A DNA stretch of 64,000 nt. Origin: Acidovorax soli (GTDB taxonomy: Bacteria > Pseudomonadota > Gammaproteobacteria > Burkholderiales > Burkholderiaceae_C). Below are positions 35,108 through 42,289 of this stretch, one piece after another. A program made the position numbers and the translations under genes. Location: the NCBI RefSeq assembly GCF_014207955.1, contig NZ_JACHLK010000006.1, positions 1 to 64,000 of the forward strand. The letters run 5' to 3'. The notes below the pieces were generated by a model. It was not told the DNA's origin. It did no database searches and was given only the letters and a program-made list of their open reading frames with translations. Numbering within the stretch: position 1 is the stretch's first letter; each line of letters begins with the position of its first letter.

Positions 35108-36001
35108 ATGACGACGACACCCCACTCCGACAAAGCCATCATCACCTGCGCCATCACCGGCGTGCTGACCGACCCCACGCAGCACCATGTGCCCGTGACG
35201 CCCGAGCAACTGGCGCGCGAAGCGCGCCGTGCGGTGGATGCCGGTGCCGCCGTGGTGCACGTGCACTTTCGCCAGCAGGAGGCGGGCAAGGGCCACCTGC
35301 CCTCGTGGGACCCGCAGGTGGCGCGCGACTGCGTGCAGGCCATGCGCGAGGAATGCCCAGGCCTGGTCATCAACCAGACCACGGGCGTGGTGGGCCCGCA
35401 CTACCAGGGGCCGCTCGACTGCCTGCGCGCCACCCGGCCCGAGATGGCGGCCTGCAACGCCGGCTCGCTCAACTACCTCAAGGTGCGCAGCAACGGCACC
35501 TGGGCCTGGCCGCCCATGCTGTTCGACAACCAGCCCGCCAAGGTCAAGGACTTCATCGACGTGATGCTGGAGACCGGCACGCTGCCCGAGTTCGAATGCT
35601 TCGACGTGGGCATCGTGCGCTGTGTGGAGATGTATGTGCAGACCGGCATGTACACCGAGCGCCTGCCCGAGTACAACTTTGTGATGGGGGTCGAATCGGG
35701 CATGCCGGCCGACCCGGACCTGTTGCCCATACTGCTCAAGCTCAAGATCAAGGATGCTCCCTGGCAGGCCACCGTGATCGGCCGCCAGGAGATCTGGCCC
35801 GTGCACCAGCGCGTGGCCGAACTGGGCGGCCACTTGCGCACGGGGCTGGAAGACACGTTCTACCTGCCCGATGGCAGCAAGGCCACGTCCAACGGGCCCT
35901 TGATTGCCCAGCTGGCCCAGTATGCGCGCGACGCGGGGCGCAGCGTGGCATCGCCGCAAGAAGCGCGGGAGCTGCTGGGCCTGCAAACCGCCACCGCTTG
36001 A
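35108..36001 (+). CDS. BKACE (DUF849) family beta-keto acid cleavage enzyme
   Basis: A 297-aa TIM-barrel enzyme of the family typified by 3-keto-5-aminohexanoate cleavage enzyme, which condenses a beta-keto acid with acetyl-CoA and cleaves it to acetoacetate and a CoA ester. The zinc ligands are visible in VVHVHFR (His-x-His, about 47-53; most members have HxHxRD) and probably a glutamate in GLEDTFYLP (about 243-251). It closes the operon. In context it could funnel the product of branched-acid breakdown into acetoacetate. The Phe in place of the usual Val and the missing Asp are mild departures. Confidence 0.82.
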   Translation: MTTTPHSDKAIITCAITGVLTDPTQHHVPVTPEQLAREARRAVDAGAAVVHVHFRQQEAGKGHLPSWDPQVARDCVQAMREECPGLVINQTTGVVGPHYQGPLDCLRATRPEMAACNAGSLNYLKVRSNGTWAWPPMLFDNQPAKVKDFIDVMLETGTLPEFECFDVGIVRCVEMYVQTGMYTERLPEYNFVMGVESGMPADPDLLPILLKLKIKDAPWQATVIGRQEIWPVHQRVAELGGHLRTGLEDTFYLPDGSKATSNGPLIAQLAQYARDAGRSVASPQEARELLGLQTATA

Positions 36002-36009
36002 CGGGGCGG

Positions 36010-36031
36010 GCCGGGCCACCAACGGCCCGGC
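36010..36031. terminator. GC-rich hairpin between convergent genes
   Basis: GCCGGGCC (36010-36017) and GGCCCGGC (36024-36031) form an 8-bp stem with loop ACCAAC, 8 bp after the BKACE stop and 23 bp before the end of the convergent gene. There is no uridine run, so termination is plausible but not typical. Confidence 0.45.
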
Positions 36032-36054
36032 TGCAACAACAACCGGCCTGCGCC

Positions 36055-36612
36055 TCAGGCCAGCAAAGCCGCGGCGTCCACACCGACCAGTTGCACGGCT
36101 GCAGCTGCAGCGTCGGCCGGCTGGTGCTCCACGGCGGAACTCCAGCCCGCGGCACCTGCCGATGCCCCCTTGGGCGAAGGGCTGCCATTGGCCGAGTTGG
36201 TGGAATACATGTACGACTCGGCAACCTCCTTGGCCCAGGCGGCGGCGGGGGCCCTGAAGTCCACCATGTCGCCGGTGGCGTTTTCAAGACTGAGCAAGAT
36301 GTGGCCCAGCTGCACGGCCACGATGCCCACATTCTCCTTGCCCACGGCGTCCAGGTACGAGAGCAGCGCGCCCTGCACGCCCAGGTTGGACCCCAGGCCC
36401 ATGTTGTTCGCGATATTCAACGCCATGGCCCCCGACGACAGATGCTGGTAGTGGGAGCCAAACTGGAAGGCATAGTCCAGCCAGCTCTGGGGGGTATTGC
36501 CGGCGGCCATTTTCTGCTGGTAGAACGTCGTGCTCGAAGGGGATTGGTCATTGAACGCACGGTTCAGAATGGTGACTTCGAGTTCGGCAGACATGACAGG
36601 GGTCGCGGGCAT
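36055..36612 (-). CDS. Solo S-layer-type N-terminal domain protein (185 aa)
   Basis: A 185-aa protein that consists almost entirely of the N-terminal domain shared with the two larger surface proteins at 36754-38412 and 42290-44500: VTILNRAFNDQSP near the start, GKENVGIVAVQLGHILLSLEN near 95-115 (trimmed), then a Trp-containing helix and a YSTNSAN turn. After that it ends in an Ala-rich tail without RTX repeats or the C-terminal secretion-like tail. The ATG at 36612 is chosen because GGAG lies 8 bases upstream. A truncated paralogue, a partner subunit or a cytoplasmic chaperone are all possible; the function is unknown. Confidence 0.7.
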   Translation of the reverse strand: MPATPVMSAELEVTILNRAFNDQSPSSTTFYQQKMAAGNTPQSWLDYAFQFGSHYQHLSSGAMALNIANNMGLGSNLGVQGALLSYLDAVGKENVGIVAVQLGHILLSLENATGDMVDFRAPAAAWAKEVAESYMYSTNSANGSPSPKGASAGAAGWSSAVEHQPADAAAAAVQLVGVDAAALLA

Positions 36613-36753
36613 CAAACAGCTCCAAGATGGGTAGAACCCGCAGAGCATAGCGAAGGCCGGCGGCTTGATAAAGCATTCTTGTGCATCTGCACATTCAATG
36701 TGTGCGCCAGTGTTGCCTTGCAAGCGCCCGCGGGCATGGTCACGCCCTGCACA

Positions 36754-38412
36754 CTAGGCCATGGTCCAGTCCGCATCGGCCACGGCAGGCACACCGGTCA
36801 GCTTGACCAGGCTGTCACGGGCGCCCAGCGCGGCGGTGGCGTCGTTCACCAGGATGTAGGTGTCGGCACCGTACCGGAAGGCAATGGCCTTGTGGGCACC
36901 GGCCGTTCCCGCGGCCAGGGCGGCGGCCTCCAGCAGCGACGAGGATGCCGAAATGGCGGCCAATTGCGCGCTGCCGGGCGTGGCCTTGGCCGTTGCCGTG
37001 GTGGCGCTCAGACGGATCTGGTCGACACCGCTCACGAAATCGGTCACCTCGACTACGGACCTGCCCAGCGTGGCTGCGCTGTCGAGGCCCAGTGCCCACG
37101 ACCCAGGGCTGGCCAGACCCGTGATGGCGAGTACGTCGGCCCCCTTGCCCAAGGTGATGCTGTGGGCGTTGCGCGCGCCGATGGTGACCAGGTCCGCCCC
37201 CTCGCCCGCATCGATGGCCGCACGCCCGCCCGAGGCGTCGTTCACCGTGATCCGGTCGGCCACCTGGCCACCGATGATGCCGATCGGCGTGGCGCCCGTG
37301 GTCGCGAAAGCCAGGTCCAGGGCTGCCTGCATGGAGCCGGCATTGATCACCTCCACATGGGCGCCGGTGACCGTGGTGGTGAGGGCCTGGTTGCCAGTGA
37401 GCACGATTTCTTCGGCCGCGGCCACGGTGATCCTGGCGCTGTTGACCGTGGTGGCAACCACACTGCCCGCCATGCTCGCAATGCGCAGGTTGACCACATC
37501 GGGCACGATGATCTCGTCCGCCCCGGTCGCATCGGCCAGCGCGAGGGCCACCGGGGCCAGCTTGTCCCAAGGGGCTTTGAAATGCACCGTCAGCGCCGTC
37601 CCGCCCAGGGAGTTCTGGATGCCCACCTTTGCGTCCCGGCCCACCCCGGTGAAGAGGGCGCTGCCGCCCGTGGCCGCATCGAGCATCAACTGCTTGATGC
37701 CCGTCGACTTCTCTGCACCGAAATGCGTCCCCGCGCCCGCGGTGATGTACACGGACTCGATGTTGCTCAAGGTGGGCACCACCTGGTCGCCGCCCGCCAA
37801 CGTGGCCAGGAGCACATTGCCCGCCATGCCACGGCCACCGCCCTCGATCACATCGGCAGAACCGAGCAGGCCGGGGCTTTGCGCCAGGAAAACGTCTCCA
37901 TACAAGGTACCCCTCAGCATGTCAGGCCCGCTGGTCAGTTCCAGCGTGGCGCCCTGGCCGTTGTTGAAGGGCTCTACCGTCGCATACCCCTTGTTGGAAG
38001 GATTGCTGGAGAGGGCATGCGACGCCGCGAGTTCATCGTTCCACCGCGCGGCGGCGGCCGAGTAGATGGCCAGCTCGCCCGTGGCGCCTTCCAGGCCGGA
38101 CAGGATCTGACCTAATTGGAGCGCAACAATGCCCACGTTGGCCTTGCCCACGGCGGCCAGGTAGTTCGCCAGTTCCCCCTGCAAGGCAGGATGGGGCAGC
38201 AGGCCCAGCTTCTCCAACAGCATGGCCGACAAACGCGCTTCGTGCATGGGGGCATAGCCTTCACCCAACCCGCGCGCCACCGCATGGGCACCCTCCGCGC
38301 CGATCTTGGCTACCGTGTGGATGTACGTTTCGTAAAACAGCGGCTGCTGCTCATAGAACACGCGGTTCAAGATGGCAAAGGTGGCATCGGCACCGAAAAC
38401 CTGCACAGGCAT
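36754..38412 (-). CDS. S-layer/RTX-like surface protein, 552 aa, type I secretion substrate candidate
   Basis: A 552-aa acidic, Ala/Gly/Val-rich protein without Sec signal. Residues 1-150 hold the shared N-terminal domain (FAILNRVF near 12-19; GKANVGIVALQLGQILSGLEG, trimmed, near 98-117). The middle is a beta-repeat region with a degenerate RTX-like segment (GGRAAIDAGEGADLVTIGA, about 400-418). The C-terminus runs ITLGKGADVLAIT, VTDFVSGVDQIRL, YGADTYILVND and DSLVKLTGVPAV, the same order as the secretion tail of Caulobacter RsaA as I remember it. A candidate Crp site lies 68 bp upstream. It is probably exported by the tandem-ABC operon. Confidence 0.72.
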   Translation of the reverse strand: MPVQVFGADATFAILNRVFYEQQPLFYETYIHTVAKIGAEGAHAVARGLGEGYAPMHEARLSAMLLEKLGLLPHPALQGELANYLAAVGKANVGIVALQLGQILSGLEGATGELAIYSAAAARWNDELAASHALSSNPSNKGYATVEPFNNGQGATLELTSGPDMLRGTLYGDVFLAQSPGLLGSADVIEGGGRGMAGNVLLATLAGGDQVVPTLSNIESVYITAGAGTHFGAEKSTGIKQLMLDAATGGSALFTGVGRDAKVGIQNSLGGTALTVHFKAPWDKLAPVALALADATGADEIIVPDVVNLRIASMAGSVVATTVNSARITVAAAEEIVLTGNQALTTTVTGAHVEVINAGSMQAALDLAFATTGATPIGIIGGQVADRITVNDASGGRAAIDAGEGADLVTIGARNAHSITLGKGADVLAITGLASPGSWALGLDSAATLGRSVVEVTDFVSGVDQIRLSATTATAKATPGSAQLAAISASSSLLEAAALAAGTAGAHKAIAFRYGADTYILVNDATAALGARDSLVKLTGVPAVADADWTMA

Positions 38413-38472
38413 CTGAAACCTCCCGGGTATTTTTGCTATGCCCAGAGCCTATAGCGCCGTCTGCCTCGGGGG

Positions 38473-38488
38473 TGTGCCGGCCATCACA
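38473..38488. promoter_or_regulatory. Candidate Crp-type site upstream of the 552-aa surface protein
   Basis: TGTGC-CGGCCA-TCACA matches TGTGA-N6-TCACA at 9 of 10 positions. It is centred about 68 bp upstream of the ATG of the 552-aa S-layer-like gene, at a usual activator distance. Confidence 0.45.
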
Positions 38489-38596
38489 AAGAAACCCTTT
38501 GCTACAGGCGCAGGTGCGCGGGCTGCAGCAAGCGGGCAGCAGGCCCCCCCGCTGGCCCCCACCCGGCCTTGGCGGCAGGGACTTGGAGAAGCGGGC

Positions 38597-40162
38597 TTAC
38601 CCACTCAGCCCGCCCAGGATGGCCATGTGGCCTACCGCGACACCCCGGGTCCCCGGAGGGGTGGCGCTGCGCCGGTCGAAGGCAGGGCCATTGAACGACT
38701 GGGTGCTTGTGAATTTACCGGCTGTTGCCACCCTGGCGGCAGTGCCCGGTGCAGCGGACTCTTGCACGATGCCCAGGATGGAAGCCGCTTGCGGAATGGA
38801 GAGATGCAGTTGCGCGGAACTGGACTGCGGACAGACGATGCTGGCCAGCATGCCATTGGACAGCGCCTCCGTCCACGCGTAGGACAGGGAATAGGTGCTT
38901 GAAGAGCCCAAAGCAAGTGCGCTCTCCACAGCTGACAAATCGATGGCCCACCCATATAACTGCACAGAAAAACCCTCTGCTGTGGATAGGTACAACGCGA
39001 TCAAGGGTCCATTGCCCGGCCGGTCAAACAGCATAGACGGCGTGTTTCCGGTACCAACCACTTGCCTGACATTGTTGCCCGCATTGTCGTACTCTTGCAT
39101 CCGGGCACCCGCCGCCAACCAGAAGCCTCCAAACTGTCGGGGGCAGATGCAGACGGAATTGGGGCCGCCATCCGGGGCGGCAACGATTGCCGAAAGGAAA
39201 TTACCGCCCGCATCGTACAGACGGACCCCTGCGACGGTGCTGCTCGAAGGGTCGACAAAAGCGATATTGCCATTGCCCAGCTCGATCGCATTGCGCTCGC
39301 AGGGGCTTGCGGAGCGGTAGGCGGGCCCCGTCGCCAGTGTGGCCAAGCCCCCTTGCTGGCTTCCATTGGCGGCAAATCGCGCAAACTTGTAGGCGGCGGT
39401 CGTGGCCGCTCGGTAGTAGTGCAGCACAAATCCACCGGCGGCCAGTGGCAGCACCCCCAGGTAGGTGGGCGAGGCGCCTGACTCAACGGTCACTTCGCCC
39501 CCCTGTGCGGCCCCCAGGGCATCGAAGCGTTTGAACGCCAGGTCATTGCTGCCGCTCTTGCGGTAGGCCAGCACCACCTCACCACCTGCCAGCGTGGCCA
39601 TGTTCCAGCTGGCGATATCGACAGCGCCCAATGTGGCCACCGTGGTCTCCGCTGCGGCGAGGGCACCCGTTCCGGCCGCATGGATGGCCAGCTTGAGGAC
39701 CGAGCCCTCAGTCCACGCCACGGCGATGCCCGATGTGCCCGCGCGTGCCAGGCGTGTGCAGCCTACGCCAGCGGCCGTGGCCACCACCACACGGGGCGAT
39801 ACCGGCACCCGCATGGGCCCGTAAATGCGCAGGTTGACGCCGGTATCGTTCACCGAGCCATTGCCGCTGAAGACCACCGCGAAATGGCCACTGTCCAGCG
39901 CCAGCACGGAGCGAAAGCCCTGGTTGCCCAATCCCGTGCGGCCCCAGGCCCCGGCGCCGCTGCTCTCTGCAGCAGCGGCAGGCACCAGGGCCGTGACCCC
40001 CACAGCGGAGTTCTGCAGCGCCAGGGGTACGCCATCGGCAGCGCGCCGCACATAGCCGCCTGCGCCCAGCCGGGCATAGTCGCCGGTGGCCAGCGCTGTT
40101 TCTGCGACCACCGTGATGGTCTGGTTGGGATTGTCTGCCGCGCTTGCGAGATGGCGCCCCAT
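38597..40162 (-). CDS. Hypothetical 521-aa repeat-rich (beta-propeller-like) protein
   Basis: A 521-aa protein I do not recognise. Residues about 100-430 contain roughly 50-residue repeats with the pattern L-x-x-G-x-x-V-x-x-x-x-S/G followed by F/Y-x-x-x-G, for example LAGGEVVLAYRKSGSNDLAFK, LAAGGFVLHYYRAATTAAYK (trimmed) and LGNGNIAFVDPSSSTVAG, suggesting a beta-propeller. There is no Sec signal. The N-terminus (MGRHLASAADNPNQTITVVA) and the C-terminal GHMAILGG do not match the neighbouring S-layer-like proteins. The ATG at 40162 has a good GGAAG site. It lies between surface-protein genes, so an exported or surface role is possible but unproven. Confidence 0.6.
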   Translation of the reverse strand: MGRHLASAADNPNQTITVVAETALATGDYARLGAGGYVRRAADGVPLALQNSAVGVTALVPAAAAESSGAGAWGRTGLGNQGFRSVLALDSGHFAVVFSGNGSVNDTGVNLRIYGPMRVPVSPRVVVATAAGVGCTRLARAGTSGIAVAWTEGSVLKLAIHAAGTGALAAAETTVATLGAVDIASWNMATLAGGEVVLAYRKSGSNDLAFKRFDALGAAQGGEVTVESGASPTYLGVLPLAAGGFVLHYYRAATTAAYKFARFAANGSQQGGLATLATGPAYRSASPCERNAIELGNGNIAFVDPSSSTVAGVRLYDAGGNFLSAIVAAPDGGPNSVCICPRQFGGFWLAAGARMQEYDNAGNNVRQVVGTGNTPSMLFDRPGNGPLIALYLSTAEGFSVQLYGWAIDLSAVESALALGSSSTYSLSYAWTEALSNGMLASIVCPQSSSAQLHLSIPQAASILGIVQESAAPGTAARVATAGKFTSTQSFNGPAFDRRSATPPGTRGVAVGHMAILGGLSG

Positions 40163-40509
40163 GGTGTGCTTCCTTTTCCGGGCTGCTGCCCATTGACCGG
40201 ACAGATCGCCCGTCAGGCCAATGTCCATGGCTTGGGCGCAAAGCGGAAGCCAGCGCATTTATGCGGACCGACCCCGCCCCACCCGGCAGAGCGCGCGGGT
40301 CTGATGCACCACACTGTCCGGTACCCCTTATTCCTTGCGCTGAGCACCACCCGCAGCGCATGAAACTGGCGCGGCCCAGGCCTGCGCCCCCCCCCGCGCA
40401 AAGGCCGCCCCGCCGCGAAGGCGGCGCCTCCAGCACCTGTACTGGAGGCGTCCCCCCCGACTCACGCAACAAGTCGAGAGAGGGCTCGAAGCAACTCAGG
40501 GGGATTGCT
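40163..40509. repeat. Intergenic region holding dispersed repeat copy 2 (about 40371-40509)
   Basis: This 347-bp gap contains the second copy of the element seen at 14599-14800. Blocks shared in order are GAAACTGGC, GCAAAGGCCGCCCCGCCGCG, CGTCCCCCCC, AGTCGAGAGAGGG and CTCAGGGGG. Inside it, CGCCTCCAG and CTGGAGGCG form a 9-bp hairpin (about 40425-40449) that is reduced in copy 1. It ends at the 3' end of the methyltransferase gene, the same placement as copy 1. The remaining 200 bp (40163-40370) holds the presumed promoter of the 521-aa gene, but I see no clear site. Confidence 0.65.
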
Positions 40510-42048
40510 TCAGGCAGCGATCATCAGGGCCTTGAGTATGGGCAGGTGCTTTTTCTCGAAGTCCGTGGCCTGCACCAGCAACTCTTGCTGGTTCTCTTCG
40601 GGCGTGGCCAGGGTCTTGCCTTCCTTGACGATGGACTGCCCCTGGCTGGCCAGCACCTGCCAGACAAACTGGGCCCACTCGGCCGGTTGCCTTTTGCCTT
40701 GGCCGATGGCCATCAGGAACAGCTGGTAAAAGCGCTGCACCGGCACGCCACCACCGGTCAACGGGCTCACCAGGTGCTGCACATCGCCATTGCCGCGGGC
40801 GCGTTTCATCAGCTCCAGGTTGAATTTGTCGGTGTTCTTTCGAACCTTGGCGATGGCATCGGCCTCCTGGATCGACTGCAGGTGCCCGGCGCCGGCCAGC
40901 AGCATCACGGCCTGCAGCACCTGGGCCATGCCGATGTTGAATTCCTTCATGGCCTGCTCGATCTGGCCCAGGCTGCGCGGCTTGTGGTCGGCCAGCAGGT
41001 CCAGCAGCGGGTTGTAGACGGCCTCGTTCAGGGCCACCTCGCCCAGGGCGCCACTTACCTTCAAAGCCACTTCGGGCCGGTATTTGATCAGCACCACCTT
41101 CTGCGCGCGCAGGGCCTCCCAGCGCTCCAGCGGGTCGAGCCGGCGCACGCCCTTGGCCCAATAATCGCGCCGAAAATACTGGCTGCCCAGAAAATCGCGC
41201 GCGGTTTCCTTGAGCGTCACATCCTTGATCTCGGCCAGCAACTGCGACTGCTCGGGCGTGAAGTGAATGGGCTCCACATGGTCCAGGTAATGGGCCGAGC
41301 AGGCAAACTGCAGTTTCACCGACTCCAGCTTTTCCGCCAGGGTGGAGAAATGCATGGGCTGCCAGTCGCGGTTGAAATACTCGTGGGCCACATAGTTCTT
41401 GGTGTGGCCCTTCACCCCCTTGAACCGCTCCACGATATTCGGATTGGCCCGCGCATACAAGGGGTTGGCGGCCAGCAACTTGTCGGCAAACGCGAAGGCG
41501 CTGTCGATGCGGCCCACGCTGCCCTGCCCTGCCGAGCCCATGGTCTCGGCGTGCAGGTTCAGCAGATGGCGCACCGGCGCAAACGGTGCCCAGCCCGGCA
41601 GGGTGTTGTAGCTGATATAGACCACCCCGCCCACATTCAACTGCCTGCGAATGAATTCGACAATGGTGGCGCGGTTTTCGTCGTTGATCCAGCTCCAGAT
41701 GCCGTGCAGGCCGATGTAGTCGAACTTGGGCAGGTCGTCGCGCGCGACGAGCTCGGCAAAAGACGCGTCCGTCAGCTGGGCATTGGTACCGGCCACCGAG
41801 GCCAGCTCTTGCGCAAAAGCGGCCTGGGAGGGGTTGAAGTCATTGCCATGCCATTGCGCCGTGCTGGCTGCCGCATGCATGTTGACACTCACGCCCTGGC
41901 CAAAGCCCAGTTCACAAGCGGTGCGTATCTCTGGCACGGCCAGGCCGCTGTGCAGAAACGCCAGGCGCACCCGCAAGGGATTGAGCTCTGTGTAGTACCC
42001 GAAGGTATACCCGATATCGGCGACGTAGCCATCCGTCCATTCAGACAT
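40510..42048 (-). CDS. SAM-dependent methyltransferase with methyltransferase regulatory domain (protein-lysine methyltransferase-like)
   Basis: A 512-aa class I methyltransferase. The SAM-binding motif is ACELGFGQGVSVNMHA (about 43-58), followed by an acidic loop HGNDFNPSQAAFA and FDYIGLHGIWSWI (about 106-118). The middle and C-terminal parts match the methyltransferase regulatory domain found in bacterial outer-membrane-protein lysine methyltransferases (Rickettsia PKMT type, which methylate the OmpB surface protein). The ATG at 42048 begins the family N-terminus (MSEWTDGYVADIGYTF). It lies directly downstream of the S-layer-like gene, behind a terminator, so that protein is an obvious candidate substrate. 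Confidence 0.78.
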   Translation of the reverse strand: MSEWTDGYVADIGYTFGYYTELNPLRVRLAFLHSGLAVPEIRTACELGFGQGVSVNMHAAASTAQWHGNDFNPSQAAFAQELASVAGTNAQLTDASFAELVARDDLPKFDYIGLHGIWSWINDENRATIVEFIRRQLNVGGVVYISYNTLPGWAPFAPVRHLLNLHAETMGSAGQGSVGRIDSAFAFADKLLAANPLYARANPNIVERFKGVKGHTKNYVAHEYFNRDWQPMHFSTLAEKLESVKLQFACSAHYLDHVEPIHFTPEQSQLLAEIKDVTLKETARDFLGSQYFRRDYWAKGVRRLDPLERWEALRAQKVVLIKYRPEVALKVSGALGEVALNEAVYNPLLDLLADHKPRSLGQIEQAMKEFNIGMAQVLQAVMLLAGAGHLQSIQEADAIAKVRKNTDKFNLELMKRARGNGDVQHLVSPLTGGGVPVQRFYQLFLMAIGQGKRQPAEWAQFVWQVLASQGQSIVKEGKTLATPEENQQELLVQATDFEKKHLPILKALMIAA

Positions 42049-42206
42049 GCAGTGCGACTCCCTGTTGAGATGCTGCATTCTGCCTGAGTTGGCTTCATAG
42101 GCCTTTGCGGTTGCGACTTGCCGAAAGTCGCCACATGGTCTCGCGTTCCAAGCCGCCGGAAGCGCGGGCATCCATGGCGCCGCTCCATTTTCGGCGCACC
42201 CAATAA

Positions 42207-42234
42207 AAAACCCGGCTCCGAAGAGCCGGGTTTT
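42207..42234 (-). terminator. Strong intrinsic terminator of the S-layer-like gene (bidirectional shape)
   Basis: CCCGGCTC (42211-42218), loop CGAA, GAGCCGGG (42223-42230), flanked by A-runs on the left and TTTT on the right. On the minus strand GGGTTTTTTATTG follows the stem, a textbook terminator 55 bp after the S-layer-like stop. It probably limits readthrough into the methyltransferase gene. Confidence 0.9.
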
Positions 42235-42289
42235 CTGGTTCTCACCCCAACCCACGCCCAGAGGGCATGGGTTTGTCGCGCAAGGCGAA

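Noticed and set aside
36680-36693. TGTGCA-TC-TGCACA palindrome as another Crp site upstream of the 185-aa gene
   Set aside because: The half-site spacing is wrong for a Crp dimer (arms too close), so it was not counted in the Crp-site set.
38597-40162. A prophage tail gene
   Set aside because: No neighbouring phage genes, integrase or attachment sites. The repeat pattern resembles a propeller more than a tail fibre.
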